From NCBI RefSeq assembly GCF_027942865.1, contig NC_134524.1, positions 7,923,536 to 7,987,535 on the forward strand: DNA of 64,000 nucleotides, written 5' to 3'. The notes beneath the pieces were generated by a model, which saw only the letters and a list, made by a program, of their open reading frames with translations, ran no database searches and had not been told where the DNA came from. The position numbers and the translations under genes are program-made. This document shows, piece after piece, positions 49,700 to 61,987 of the stretch (its first letter is position 1; each line of letters opens with the position of its first letter). This stretch comes from Odontesthes bonariensis. Its lineage: Eukaryota > Chordata > Actinopteri > Atheriniformes > Atherinopsidae.

Positions 49700-50414
49700 T
49701 GTCACACCCAGAGAATTGCAGGACACATGAGCAGGTGATGTTAATCCAAAGCTTTTATTTCGGAGGAACAAGGTTGTCCAAACTCTCCAAGAGAGAACAA
49801 AAAGGACTATATATAAGTTATCAATAATTACATATACTTCTCCCAAAATGAGAGAAGTATATCTATGAAAAGTTATAAAAATAATAATCACTCCACTGAG
49901 GAGGAAAAAACAAAGGCTTTGAAACTTTGTACTTTAAACTAATAATCACTCATGCTACAGAGGAAAACAAAAAACCTCCCCTGTAAAAATAGGAGGCACT
50001 AGGGTATGAAACTTTACTTAGAAACAAAAGATCACTCCACTCGGAGGAAAAAGCAATAATGCTATTAAACTGCTCTTTTACAAGGCTATGAATACAAAAG
50101 TTATCAAAAAACAAAAACTCTCTTAGCGAGATCAGAACTGTGGCATGGAACATGGACTTAGGTTTGTAAGAAGGCAAGAGTGAAGTACGTTGGCTACAAC
50201 AAACACGACACACTGGCACAAGACAAGGGGAGACATCCACTCTTATACACACAGGGTTAACGGGGAACAGATGGAATCACTCATGCGACAATCAGACTGG
50301 AACACGAAAGGAAGGGCAAGTGACCTGAAACGAGAGGGGAGTTAATCTTTCAAAATAAAACAGGAAGTGACGAGACATGACAAAAAACCCACTTGACCTC
50401 ACCGCGGTGTGACA
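49700..50414 (-). mobile_element. solo LTR, 715 bp, with 5-bp target duplication
   Basis: Begins TGTCACACC and ends GGTGTGACA, with GGTAC repeated on both sides (49695-49699, 50415-50419). An AATAAA on the - strand near 49.76 kb and the position of the ends fit an LTR in - orientation. There is no internal region. Ty3/gypsy-like by its 5-bp duplication and TG...CA ends; clear ends suggest moderate to young age. Confidence 0.75.
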
Positions 50415-50482
50415 GGTACATGGACAGATGGCATTTATTGGGACTCACATGGGAAAACAAACAGGATCGTGTGGTCATCCAT

Positions 50483-53400
50483 CTGTTGAGTTATAAATCA
50501 GCAGTCTTGCAAAAGTTTGGCTTGAATGTTGAACATGGGTCTAAACTAATTTCTCCTCAGCCTGGTCATCTCTAGTGATAGTGACCAAACCTTTTCATTG
50601 AGGTTGGCCTATTCTTTGGCCCATGCAATCATTTCCCCTACAGAATTGTAGATTATGTTGATGGTTGACCTGGCAACCATCCCCATCTTCCTATAAAAAG
50701 GACATGACGTTGAGGGGCCTGGGGAATGCTGGGTATTACGTATTGTTGTTCAGGAGCCAAGAGTGAATAAAGTTTTTTTTGGACTGTTTACAATAGCCGG
50801 TCGTCTTTACACTCTTTTACACGTCTTTACACTCTTCTACATGGTGTCAGAAGTCAGCCTCTGTGGAATATGGCCCAAGCACTTCGACAAATAGACCCCC
50901 TCGTCTTCGACGAAAATGTTGCTGACAACTGGATGAAGTTCAAACGTGAGTGGCGCATATACAGCAATGCCGGTCTATCGACAGCTAGCAAGAAAGTGAA
51001 GGCATACACGTTCCTCAACCTAGCCGGACCCGATGCTCAAGACAAATTTGACACTTTCACGTTCGAAGGGAACGAGGATGCGGAGGATCCCGACACACTG
51101 GTAAAGAAATTCGAAGAGATTTGCCTGCCCGTAAAAAATGTTATCATGGATAGACACGCATTCAACTCTGCTAATCAGAAACCGCACGAGACTGTACAAT
51201 CGTATGTTGCCACGTTGAAAACTCTCGCCAAGAAATGTGAATTTGGCACGTTGCATGATGAACTGATTAGAGATAGATTAGTGAGTGGTATCCAAAATGA
51301 CACTCTCCGTGCACTGCTGCTAAAAGAAAAGGGACTGACATTGAACTCAGCAATTGAAATGTGCATGCTTCACGAACAATCTGAAAAGGGTAACAAAGAA
51401 CTGAGACAAGGTGCCCTCTCCAAAGACACAAGGAAGGATGAGGAGGTTTGTGCCATGCAGTATCGCCCCTGCTCAAACTGTGGTGGACAGCACCCGTCTG
51501 AACGCAGCAGTTGCCCGGCTTTTAACAAGCGTTGCAATACATATGGCAAATGGAACCATTTTTCAAAATGCTGCAGATCAGGCAAACCACGCACGTACAG
51601 CAGACCTGGACAAGGACCATCACAGGCAAGTGGACCTACTGCTTATCGCACGGGGGGAAACACACACAGGATAAGTGAGCTCAACACACAATTTGCAGAA
51701 GAGCCAGCGGATTTGTTCTATTTTGAAAGTGTGGAAACATCAACTGAGAGGGGTGAGATATTTGCCGTCCTGTCAACATTGCACTCTGAAAAGCAACTCA
51801 AGGTGAAGATAGACACAGGTGCTCGTTGTAATGTACTATCCATGGTCACTCTCCTGCACATCAACCCAAATGCCCACATTGACAGTAGCCATGTGATCAA
51901 TCTCGTGGCCTATGGAGGTCAGGTCATAAAGACTGTTGGCATCACTAATGTTAATTTTACGTGTGGGACACTTCAGTTTCACGTTGTGGACAGCAATGTG
52001 AAACCATTACTAGGTCTCATCGACAGTGTAAAGTTCGGCTTCGTGCACCTGGGGTCAAATGTACACTCTCTCCAACAGGAGGCGCCAGAGCTCACAGAAT
52101 ACAACGATCTGTTTGACTGTCGTACCATAGGCAAGCTACCTGTAGTGTATCAAATGCGCCTGGACAGCTCTGTACACCTCACAATATGCGCCCCCAGACG
52201 GGTGCCACTGGCTACGAGAGACAAAATAATTGAAGAGCTTAACAGAATGACTAAGTTGGGGGTCATAACGCCTGTTCAGGAGCCAACTGAATGGGTATCC
52301 GCTATGGTCGCGGCATGCAAAAAAGATAATAGCATAAGGCTGTGTATTGATCCTGTTCACCTTAACAAAGTCCTCCTTCGACCACATCACCCCATGAAAA
52401 CTGTAGACCAAGTGATCTCTGACATGCCAGTCGCCCGAGTGTTTAGCATTCTTGATGCAAAGTGTGGTTTTTGGCAAGTGCCACTCAGTGAGGAATCATC
52501 AAAGCTGACTACCTTCATGACCCCAGTTGGTCGCTATGCCTTTCTTCGCATGCCGTATGGAATATCGACTGGCAGTGAAGTCTTTCAGAGGTGCATGGAA
52601 CAACTCTTTGAAGGCCTACCATGTGCAACTGTGGTTGATGACATACCAGTCTGGGGCCGCACGAGTGAAGAACATGATGTGCGCCTTCGCCAGGTAATGG
52701 AAAGAATACGAGCCGTCAACCTCAAACTGAATCCGGACAAGTGTCGTTTTCGTGTATCGGAGGTGTCATATGTTGGTCATCTGTTGACTGACCAGGGTGT
52801 CAAACCAGACCCTAGCAAGACGGCTGCGGTGAGACTGAAGTCTCCCCCCCGAGGACAAGCTTGGAGTTCAAAGATTTCTGGGAATGACCAACTACCTCTC
52901 CAAGTTCATCCCAGGCTACAGCGAAGTCACGGCGCCCTTACGTCAGCTTCTACTTCATGACACAGACTGGAATTGGCAAGAGCATCACACTGTAGCATTC
53001 ACTAAGCTCAAGGACCTACTCACCAGCCCTCCAATACTCCAGTACTTTGACGTCCACCTCCCAGTGGTGCTGTCCGCTGATGCCTCACAGCACGGCCTCG
53101 GTGCTGTCTGCCTTCAGAATAGCAAACCTGTGGCGTTCGCCTTCAGGGCCCTCACGGAGACTGAATCCCGTTATGCCCAAATAGAAAAGGAACTATTGGC
53201 CCTTGTCCATGCCTGCAAGAAATTCCACGACTACATATATGGTCGGCCTGTCACAGTTGAGACGGCTCATCAGCCGCTCATCACCATCTTGCGAAAACCA
53301 CTCCACCTGGCATCCGCACGTCTGCAAAGGATGATGCTCAAACTGCAGCGCTACAACCTGAATGTCATATACAAAAAGGGCAAAGAATTATACGTTGCAG

Positions 53401-53576
53401 ATGCACTCTCCCGTTCCTTCCTGCCTTCCACTGACCATGCTGAAACCGAGGAAGAATATGATGTCATGACAGTGGAGGTACTCTCCTCCAAGAGAATCGA
53501 GGAGCTCAGACGCGAGACGATGGAAGACCCTCAATGCAGACGCCTGCTAGGCATCATCACAACAGGCTGGCCTGAG
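50483..53576 (+). mobile_element. Ty3/gypsy fossil (Mag-like), 5' part
   Basis: LTR-like sequence from about 50.48 to 50.84 kb (TATA-like at 50692, AATAAA at 50764), followed by a TGGTGTCAGAAGT primer-site-like word. Then gag (from 50870; zinc knuckles CSNCGGQHPSERSSC), protease (KIDTGARCNVLS), reverse transcriptase (FSILDAKCGFWQVPLSEESS) and RNase H (SADASQHGLGAV, VADALSRSF). Integrase and the 3' LTR are not seen; at about 53577 it meets a sushi-like fragment in the opposite orientation. Broken, with few interruptions besides the lost 3' end, so fairly young. Confidence 0.85.
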
Positions 53577-54742
53577 TTCCGGTGTGGGGACTGGAACTGC
53601 AGGAGGACGAGTGGACATCAGCTGTTGCAACTGGGCGGAGTGGGCGGAGAGCGCTGCAAAGGCGTTGGCCTCTGCAGCTCGTCTGGCGTGCGCATCAGCC
53701 TCCTCCATTCTCTGCTCATGTTGCATGAGCGCGTTCTCAATCCTCTCAAACTGATTATGTGGTGAAGGTGGTCCTGCTGGGTCCATGTCTGGCCAGATTG
53801 TACTGTAACGAGTGGTGTATGGACCCAATTGCTGTACAAAGGACTCGGAAACAGTGGTAAAAGTTCTCTTACTAAAGCCCTATTCGGACGGGACTAGTTT
53901 AATGGGGGGACCTGGGGTAAAGTAATAATAACCGGGAAATCTAGTCCCGTCCGAACGCGCCATGTCAGTAAAGATAGCGGAGTGTGTCGGTAAACTTTGC
54001 CGAGAATTCTACCTCCTGTGAAACGGTCCGGAGTATCTACCATAGGTAATACTAATCCCGTGCGAATGCGACCTTCGGTAATAAGTACGGAATATATCGT
54101 CACATCCTTTCAATTTCGGACTTTGGCTTGCTTCGACCTGGTCGGCGCCATGTCTGTTTACAGATGGGGTTTACGGAAGTGAAATGAAGACGTGCATAGC
54201 ATCCAGGATGTGACGGTTGTGTGTAACCAACAACTCCTCCCATGTTAGATGAATATTACAGGGATTTCTTGTCCCGTCCGAATTGGTCATTTCTTCTCCC
54301 TGGCGTCGTCTGGTTAACCAACATTACCATACGTCCCTCCATTGAACTAGTCCCGTCCGAATAGGGCTTTAGACTCTGGCAGACAGGGAAACAGTTCAGA
54401 AACTGGCAAACAGGAATCAGGAGAGGAGAGGCTAAACTTGGTCAGTGACAGAGGGCTGGGTCGATTTACCAGGAGGCAGACGAATCAGGGGAATCAGGGA
54501 CAGACGAGGTCGGTACCGGGAAGACAGGCAGGAGAATGCTGGAAAGTCTTGCATGGCAAAGAACAATCTGGCAAAGGAGTGAGTGTGGAGCTGGTGAGTA
54601 TATGCTGGGCTGATTGCATGTGATGAGCTGAGTGCACAGGTGAGTAGAGTAAACTGACGAGGTGGCTGTGGCTGACAGGCTGAGTGGGGCAGAGGCAGGA
54701 TCAATGGAAAACTACTGAGGGCTCGATGACTGAACTGTGACA
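53577..54742 (-). mobile_element. Ty3/gypsy (sushi-like) fossil, copy C: LTR and gag start
   Basis: The - strand LTR (53804-54742, including an inserted MITE) and the first part of gag (MDPAGPPSPHNQFERI) of the family seen at 37.5-39.9 and 58.4-61.05 kb. The rest is replaced by the Mag-like element. Broken. Confidence 0.85.
53875..54369. mobile_element. 495-bp TA-flanked MITE inside an LTR
   Basis: Inverted ends AAGCCCTATTCGGACGGGAC and its complement, with TA duplicated at 53873-53874 and 54370-54371. The sister LTRs at 39.53 and 60.66 kb show the uninterrupted site (ttactaagactctgg). The word GTCCCGTCCGAA recurs inside. No coding content. Confidence 0.9.
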
Positions 54743-55185
54743 ATTTGTTGCCAAGTTCTGTGTCTGAGAAGATCGACAAGCACCTCCTACTAGAGATTAA
54801 ACTGATCTAACACTTGCAAACCAATTTTTTATTTAACTCTTTGTATGTAAAACAACTTGTATTGTCATGATAGCAGTAATATGCACATGATGATTTAGCA
54901 CCAAATTACAAGGGATATTAATTGTGTCAACATACATTTTTGAAATTTCTATTCAGTCTTTGTGACTGTTGGATTTGATCCATTTATCACATGATAAAGA
55001 ATCCTTTTGAAATAGACTGTGGATGTGTAATAATGACTGAACCCACTGACAACACCACACATTCCTTTTATAGCTAACAGCCATGATCATTCAATGAAAC
55101 TAAGAAAACATCATTTTCTGGTAGTTACTTAAACGACTTGGAAGTCTGTATGAATAACAGTGCATAGATACAATTCAATGATGTG
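54743..55185. repeat. spacer block, second copy
   Basis: Counterpart of 39922-40365. No gene seen. Confidence 0.75.
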
Positions 55186-55309
55186 GGTTCACATGGCAAC
55201 ATGACTAAAAATTACAGAAGTTCATGAAGCATCTCTGTGATAGGTGAGGAATAAAATGCAACCTTTCCTTGTTGCTATGTAAACATAATAGGAGGCACTG
55301 GTTGATAAC

Positions 55310-55674
55310 ATAAATCAGGCTCCAAACGACCAATAGATGGAGACAAACATTTAAAACTTGTAGAAATATCACATGCATTAAAAGCAAATCTCAAAATAAA
55401 ATTAATCCCAAAGAAGATATATATTCAGATGAGGATATTTAATTGACATAAGTGTTAAATGTGTAGCTTGAGCACTTAACTGTCACATTCCAAGATTAAC
55501 CCTTTTTATTAGTCTAAATGCATTAACTTGACATCTTTACATCAATCAGTTCAATTCATACTCAGTTATTAGCAGAATCTTAACAGTTAGCACAAGTTCA
55601 CAAACCAGCTCTGTGGTGAATGGGCCAGGAAACGTTTTTCCACAAGAACTGCAATATGACTGTGAAGAGGAATG
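55310..55674 (-). pseudogene. TRIM-like 3'-end remnant 1
   Basis: On the - strand only the last roughly 26 codons of the TRIM-like gene (55597-55674, ending ..GPFTTELVC) and about 290 bp of its 3' flank remain. It breaks abruptly into the inter-unit block at 'aatacattgcc' (55677). Not functional. Confidence 0.75.
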
Positions 55675-56355
55675 ATAATACATTGCCAACTGGTTTGCCT
55701 CAAAGTCCCAATTAAAAAGAGTGAATGTAACCCAAAGTAAAGCATCCAGAGATCTGTTAGTTTTTTTTAAATTAGCTTTGGAAGGTTTTCTTCATCAGCC
55801 GTGGAAATGAGTTTATGTCACACATTTGATTTAATTACCATTTCAAGCTCTTATTATCTGTTTATTGTTATCTGTTAAAAGAAAGTGAAGAAAAGGGTTT
55901 CTATGTTGCCAAAACACACACAAAAAAGGCTGTTTTCATTTCACTTAAATTCAATAAAACATTCCACATCTTAATGTTTTACTGGCTTTATTATTGATTA
56001 AATCGTTTACGGCGTTCCTATGAATTAAAATGCATACATTGCTATGAAAACTTAACATGAGGCATTATACAGAGGCATGAATCAGGCTCCTAACGACCAA
56101 TAGATGGAGACAAACATTTAAAACTGATAGAAATGTATCACATGCATTAAAAGCAAACCTCAAAACAAAATGAATACAAAAGAAGATATATATTCTGCTG
56201 AGGATATTTAATTGATGTAAGTGTAAAATGTGTAGTTTTAACATTTAACTCACATCCCAAGATTAACCCTTTTTATTAGTCCAAATGCATTAACTTGACA
56301 ACATCTGCTCATCAATCAGTTCAATCATACTCAGTTATTAGCAGAATCTTAACAG

Positions 56356-57867
56356 TTAGCGAAGTTCACAAACCAGCTCTGTGGTGAATGGGCCAGTAAA
56401 TGTTTTTCCACAAGAATTGCAATTTGACCGTGAAAAGGAAGAAGATCTTCCACATGAACACAGCCACTGCAGCTGAATGCTGTTCTGAGCATTTTCCTTC
56501 CCCAGACGGACAAAGGGGACCAGGCCCCAGTTGTTGCGGCTCATCTCAAGTGTGATTATTTCCTCCCTCTGGTACTGTCCAGTTCTGCTGAAGAAGGACA
56601 GCGTGGAAGCAGTAAAGTTCCAAAACACCTCCACTGTTTCAGGTATTGGTGCATCCTCATCTCCATCCTTCCCCTGATGTGTGAGTAATGTAGACGAAAC
56701 CCTGAATTGCTTCCCTGGATTGGACTGGCCAGTATACTGCACTCCCATACCTCTTGAACTGGATGATGGATCGGTACTGTCTTCTTTCTCCGTCATCACA
56801 CAGCTGAGGCGGTTATCTTCACAGTGCAGCCCGTAGACGGGTCCATTCTCCAGGTTCTGAGCAGACTTCTTATCACACAGTCCAACCATCCAGTCAGACT
56901 CTTTGGTGAGACTGATGATCCACCTCTGTAAGTTAGGAGCTGACCGTGTGCTGCCAATGAGAAGAGTGGCAAAGCATGGTCCCAGCCAGCTGTTGTAGAA
57001 CACCTTCCTCTTGTCTTTGGTCAGTGAAATGCTGGAAACAGAATTCTGTGGTTCAAAGATCAGATCTGAACCAGTGGCAACGAGCTCCTGGTGGTTTTCA
57101 GGGTCAACCAGGGTCAGCAATGATCCCCAGAAGTGGGACGCTTGCTTCACCATCTTCTCACCGTTCTGTCTGATCTCCTCCACCAGTTTGTCACAGTCGT
57201 CTCCCGGCTCCAGCCCTCTTCTCACATCCACAGCTTTGGCCTTCTCCAAATCCTGATGCACCTGAGAATACATCTGCAGGAATCTGAAGGTGTCCGTCTC
57301 GTTCTGGGCTGCCTGCATGCTGCTCCTGCTGGTTCTGATGGACGCCATGCGAGCAGAGACTGAACTCTGGACACTGGTCAGAGAAATATCTCGCAGGTTA
57401 GTCACTGCCTCGAGGAGACGAACACTACTGCGACCCACCTTTTCTCTTTCACTCTTCTCCCACTTTTCCAGACCCACATTCTCATCATCGGTTTTCTCCT
57501 GTAAAGCCTGCTGCTCAGCTTTGAGTTTCTCCACGAGCTCCTTGTGAGCTGTGGAGAAAGTCTTCATATTGTGTAGGCGGTGCTGGTCTTCGATGGCGCA
57601 GGAGACACACACACAGGTCATGTCGTCCAAGCAGTAGTACTCCAGGAGTTTTCCATGCTGAGGACACTTAGTGTTGCCATCCAAAGCCACGGGTTCAGTC
57701 AGAGGATGAGTCTGCAGTAACACGGGGGTGGTCAGGTGGGCCTGAAGGTGCTGGACGCACATGGAGATCTCACATTTCATGCAGGTCTTCCGTGCTGGTT
57801 TCCTGTCCTCGTCCGTGCACATGTCGCAGAGAATAGTTTTAGGATCCGTTTGCATGTTGTCAGACAT
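56356..57867 (-). CDS. RING-less TRIM-like protein, copy D
   Basis: Single exon, 503 residues from the ATG at 57867 (MSDNMQTDP). It shares the upstream block and the downstream sushi-like fossil with copy A, so A and D are sister duplicons. Two B-boxes, coiled coil, SPRY-like domain with the longest variable loop of the set (EKEDSTDPSSSSRGMGVQYT then GQSNPGKQF), and the finger WLCSCGRSSSFSRSNCNSC. Intact frame. Possible roles as for copy A. Confidence 0.8.
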   Translation of the reverse strand: MSDNMQTDPKTILCDMCTDEDRKPARKTCMKCEISMCVQHLQAHLTTPVLLQTHPLTEPVALDGNTKCPQHGKLLEYYCLDDMTCVCVSCAIEDQHRLHNMKTFSTAHKELVEKLKAEQQALQEKTDDENVGLEKWEKSEREKVGRSSVRLLEAVTNLRDISLTSVQSSVSARMASIRTSRSSMQAAQNETDTFRFLQMYSQVHQDLEKAKAVDVRRGLEPGDDCDKLVEEIRQNGEKMVKQASHFWGSLLTLVDPENHQELVATGSDLIFEPQNSVSSISLTKDKRKVFYNSWLGPCFATLLIGSTRSAPNLQRWIISLTKESDWMVGLCDKKSAQNLENGPVYGLHCEDNRLSCVMTEKEDSTDPSSSSRGMGVQYTGQSNPGKQFRVSSTLLTHQGKDGDEDAPIPETVEVFWNFTASTLSFFSRTGQYQREEIITLEMSRNNWGLVPFVRLGKENAQNSIQLQWLCSCGRSSSFSRSNCNSCGKTFTGPFTTELVCELR

Positions 57868-58360
57868 GTTTTTCAAAAGCAAGAAGTCCAGGTTTGAGTT
57901 TCTAGAATAAAGAGTTCTTCTTGCTCCTATTGTGTCAGAAAACTAAATGTGAAATCAAATTAGCTAAATCATCAGCCGAATTTTGTTTTTGGTCTCCGTC
58001 TGTCGTCTGCCACAGCAGCAATGCACAACAGATTCGATTTCCTGAATATTCTCACTGTGTGAAACATTGATGGGGTGGAGTCAGGCAGTTCCTGCAGCCA
58101 GTTTGTTGATCATCCTGTTACGGTTGATTTCTCACAAGGTAAGCAAACACCACCCCTGTGAAAAGAGCTCGCCAACAAAACAGGTTTTATCAGAAAATGA
58201 AGCATGAAATCCAATTTGCTAACCTCTGAGCTGAATTACGTTGACTGTTTGCCAGTTTTTAGTGTTGGTCTGAGGTCTGCCACAGCAGCACAGCACAGCT
58301 GATACTATTTTCCGATATAGTCACACAGTTATTCATTGACAGGGTGAATTAGGCCGTTGT
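57868..58360 (-). promoter_or_regulatory. upstream block of TRIM copy D
   Basis: Nearly identical to the copy A upstream block over its full length, up to the edge of the gypsy fossil. Confidence 0.45.
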
Positions 58361-61051
58361 CTAAATAGACGAAAACATACTTGTCAATCATGTCTCTGAG
58401 GATGTCGTTGACCAAGGCCTGGAAGACTGCCGGGGCATTGGTGAGGCCGAATGGCATCACCAAACATTCATAATGTCCGGTGGGTTTGTTAAAAGCAGTC
58501 TTCCATTCATCCCCCTCTCTGATGCGGACAAGGTGGTAGGCATTACGGAGGTCGAGCTTGGTGAAGATCATGGCCCCTTGAAGTAACTCGAAGGCTGAGG
58601 AGATGAGGGGACCGGTTCTTTATAGTGATGTCATTGAGTCCCTGGGAATCAATGCAGGGGCGCAGGGTCTTATCCTTCTTCTCCACAAAGAAGAATCCTA
58701 CCCCAGCAGGACACGATGAAGGATGGATAATACCGGCAGCCAGGGAGTCATTTATATAAGACTCCATGGACTCCCGTTCAGGACCAGACAGGGAGTACAG
58801 ACGCCCCTTGGGAGGGGAAGTGCCAGGCATCAGGTCAATGGAGCAGTCATACGGCCGATGAGGGGGCAATGAATTCGCCTTAGCCTTACTGAACACCTCC
58901 CGGAAGTCATAGTACTCGGCAGGAAGTCTGGACAAGTCAGAACAGGAACTGGGGTGCATTGTCTTCCTTGGTTACGGAGGCCTCTTTAAGGAAGAACTGG
59001 TGACAGGAGTTCCTCCAACCGAGGATGGCCCCTGTGGCCCAGTCAATGTGGGGGCTGTGTCGACAGAGCCAAGGGTAGCCTAGGATCAGTGGAATGTTAG
59101 AAGATGACAGGAGGTGAAAGCAGTATGTGGACAGGAGAAGTCTGGTGAGTGACAATCCCCAGAAGATGGCCATCAAGGGCTTAGGCAGGGATTGGGGTGT
59201 CAAGCGGAGCCCTTTCTTGTCCCAGTTGTATGGCCAAGCTCACATCCACAATGTTGGCATTTGCACCAGAGTCTATGAAAGGCGGAAGGGTGTGTGCACC
59301 ACCAGGAAGGAGGAGCTTGACTTGGAACAGGGGGAGTAAGCTTGAGGAGGAAGACTTTGCTGCCGTGTGACTCACCAGGACTTCCTCACTCACTGGTGAG
59401 CCCTGTCTTTTAACGGGCAGCGGGAGATAAAATGTCCAGCCTGACCATAGTACATTCACAGGTTCCCCTTACGGCGGCGCTCTCGCTATTCGAGTGTAAG
59501 CTTGGTGGGGCCCACCTGCATGGGCTCAGGCTCTACACCATTATCTGTAACAGGTGAAGAGGAACCTGGTCAGCGGGCTGGGTCGAGACGACCAGGGGCG
59601 TTCTGTCTCCTCTCCCTTCTCCGGGCCTGGATGCGGATGTCCATCTGGACAGTAAGCTCAATGAGTTCATCAAGTGTGGAAGGTAGAGGATAGGAAACCA
59701 GTTCATCTTTAATGTAGTCTGTCAGACCATGCAGGAAAACATCGTGCAGAGCCGCAGTGTTCCAGTCACTCCGACGGGCCCTGGTCCGGAAGTCGATGGA
59801 GAAGTCAGCCACTGACTGGTCCATTTGGCGCAGAGAGAGCAGATCACGGGCAGCATCAGAACCGGAAGTGCCCAACCCGAAGACCTTGTGTAACTCCTCA
59901 GAGAAAGCCTGCAATGATGCACAGGCGGGAGTCCACCTCTCCCACTCTGCTGTTCCCTAGAGGAGGGCTCTGCCGGTCAGGTTGCTGATCGCGTACGCCA
60001 CCCTGCTTTCCTCGGTGGCACACATGTATGGCTGCAGGCTGAAGAGTAAGGAGCAGTTCAGGATTCCTTTCATATCGCTCTGGGGTTCCCACTCGGGGCT
60101 TGGAGATCATCCTGGGCTGTGGCAGAGCTGGAGCAGGAGGTTCCGGTGTGGGGACTGGAACTGCAGGAGGACGAGTGGACATCAGCTGTTGCAACTGGGC
60201 GGAGTGGGCGGAGAGCGCTGCAAAGGCGTTGGCCTCTGCAGCTCGTCTGGCGTGCGCATAAGCCTCCTCCATTCTCTGCTCATGTTGCATGAGCGCGTTC
60301 TCAATCCTCTCAAACCGATTATGTCAGGGATGTCCAAAGTCGGTCCTGGAGGGCCGCTGTCCTGCAGGTTTTAGATGTTCCCCTGCTTCAACACACCTGA
60401 TTCAGATTAAATGGATATCTTCAAAAGATTGTGAAGTTCTGCACAAGTCTGTTAATGATGCATTGATCTGAATCAGGTGTGTTGAAGCAAGGAAACATCT
60501 AAAACCTGCAGGACAGCGGCCCTTGAGGACCGGATGTAGACATCCCTGGATTATGTGGTGAAGGTGGTCCTGCTGGGTCCATCTCTGGCCAGATTGTACT
60601 GTAACGGGTGGTGTATGGACCCAATTGCAGTACAAAGGACTCAGAAACAGTGGTAAAAGTTATCTTACTAAGACTCTGGCAGACAGGCAAACAGTTCAGA
60701 AACCGGCAAACAGGAATCAGGAGAGGAGAGGCTAAACTTGGTCAGTGACAGAGGGCTGGGTCGATTTACCAGGAGGCAGACGAATCAGGGGAATCAGGGG
60801 AATCAGGGACAGACGAGGTCGGTACCGGGAAGACAGGCAGGAGAATGCTGGAAAGTCTTGCATGGCAAAGAACAATCTGGCAAAGGAGTGAGTGTGGAGC
60901 TGGTGAGTATATGCTGGGCTGATTGCATGTGATGAGCTGAGTGCACAGGTGAGTAGAGTAAACTGACGAGGTGGGTGTGGCTGACAGGCTGAGTGGGGCA
61001 GAGGCAGGATCAATGGAAAACTACTGAGGGCTCGATGACTGAACTGTGACA
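58361..61051 (-). mobile_element. Ty3/gypsy (sushi-like) fossil, copy D
   Basis: Same parts and same truncated edge as copy A: LTR (60600-61051), gag, protease (FIDSGANANIVDVSLA) and partial reverse transcriptase ([33 protein letters not shown]). The second half and other LTR are absent. A 224-bp hAT MITE sits in gag. Broken, with a few interruptions. Its near identity to copy A dates the segmental duplication as recent. Confidence 0.85.
60325..60548. mobile_element. 224-bp hAT MITE with 8-bp target duplication
   Basis: Ends CAGGGATGTCCAAAGTCGGT and ..GACATCCCTG, with GATTATGT duplicated at 60317-60324 and 60549-60556. The uninterrupted site is present in copies at 39.43 and 53.75 kb. Long inner inverted repeats (CCTGCAGGTTTTAGATG and complement). 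This end is a common fish hAT type. Confidence 0.92.
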
Positions 61052-61490
61052 ATTTGTTGCCAAGTTCTGTGTCTGAGAAGATCGACAAGCACCTCCTACT
61101 AGAGATTAAACTCATCTAACACTTGCAAACCAATTTTTTATTTAACTCTTTGTATGTAAAACAACTTGTATTGTCATGATAGCAGTAATATGCACATGAT
61201 GATTTAGCACCAAATTACAAGGGATATTAATTGTGTCAACATACATTTTTGAAATTTCTATTCAGTCTTTGTGACTGTCGGATTTGATCCATTTATCACA
61301 TGATAAAGAATCCTTTTCAAATAGACTGTGGATGTGTAATAATGACTGAACCCACTGACAACACCACACATTCCTTTTATAGCTAACAGCCATGATCATT
61401 CAATGAAACTAAGAAAACATCATTTTCTGGTAGTTACTTAAAGGACTTGGAAGTCTGTATGAATAACAGTGCATAGATACAATTCAATGA
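61052..61490. repeat. spacer block, third copy
   Basis: Counterpart of 39922-40365 and 54743-55185. No gene seen. Confidence 0.75.
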
Positions 61491-61627
61491 TGTGGGTTCA
61501 CACGGCAACATGACTGAAAATTACAGAAGTTCATGAAGCATCTCTGTGATAGGTGAGGAATAAAATGCAACCTTTCCTTGTTGCTATGTAAACATAATAG
61601 GAGGCACTGGTTGATAACATAAATCAG

Positions 61628-61987
61628 GCTCCAAACGACCAATAGATGGAGACAAACATTTAAAACTTGTAGAAATATCACATGCATTAAAAGCAAATCT
61701 CAAAATAAAATTAATCCCAAAGAAGATATATATTCAAATGAGGATATTTAATTGACATAAGTGTTAAATGTGTAGCTTGAGCACTTAACTGTCACATTCC
61801 AAGATTAACCCTTTTTATTGGTCTAAATGCATTAACTTGACATCTTTACATCAATCAGTTCAATTCATACTCAGTTATTAGCAGAATCTTAACAGTTAGC
61901 ACAAGTTCACAAACCAGCTCTGTGGTGAATGGGCCAGGAAACTTTTTTCCACAAGAACTGCAATATGACTGTGAAGAGGAATGATAA
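61628..61987 (-). pseudogene. TRIM-like 3'-end remnant 2
   Basis: Same truncated 3' end and same breakpoint as the remnant at 55310-55674, so both derive from one event that was then duplicated. Confidence 0.75.
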
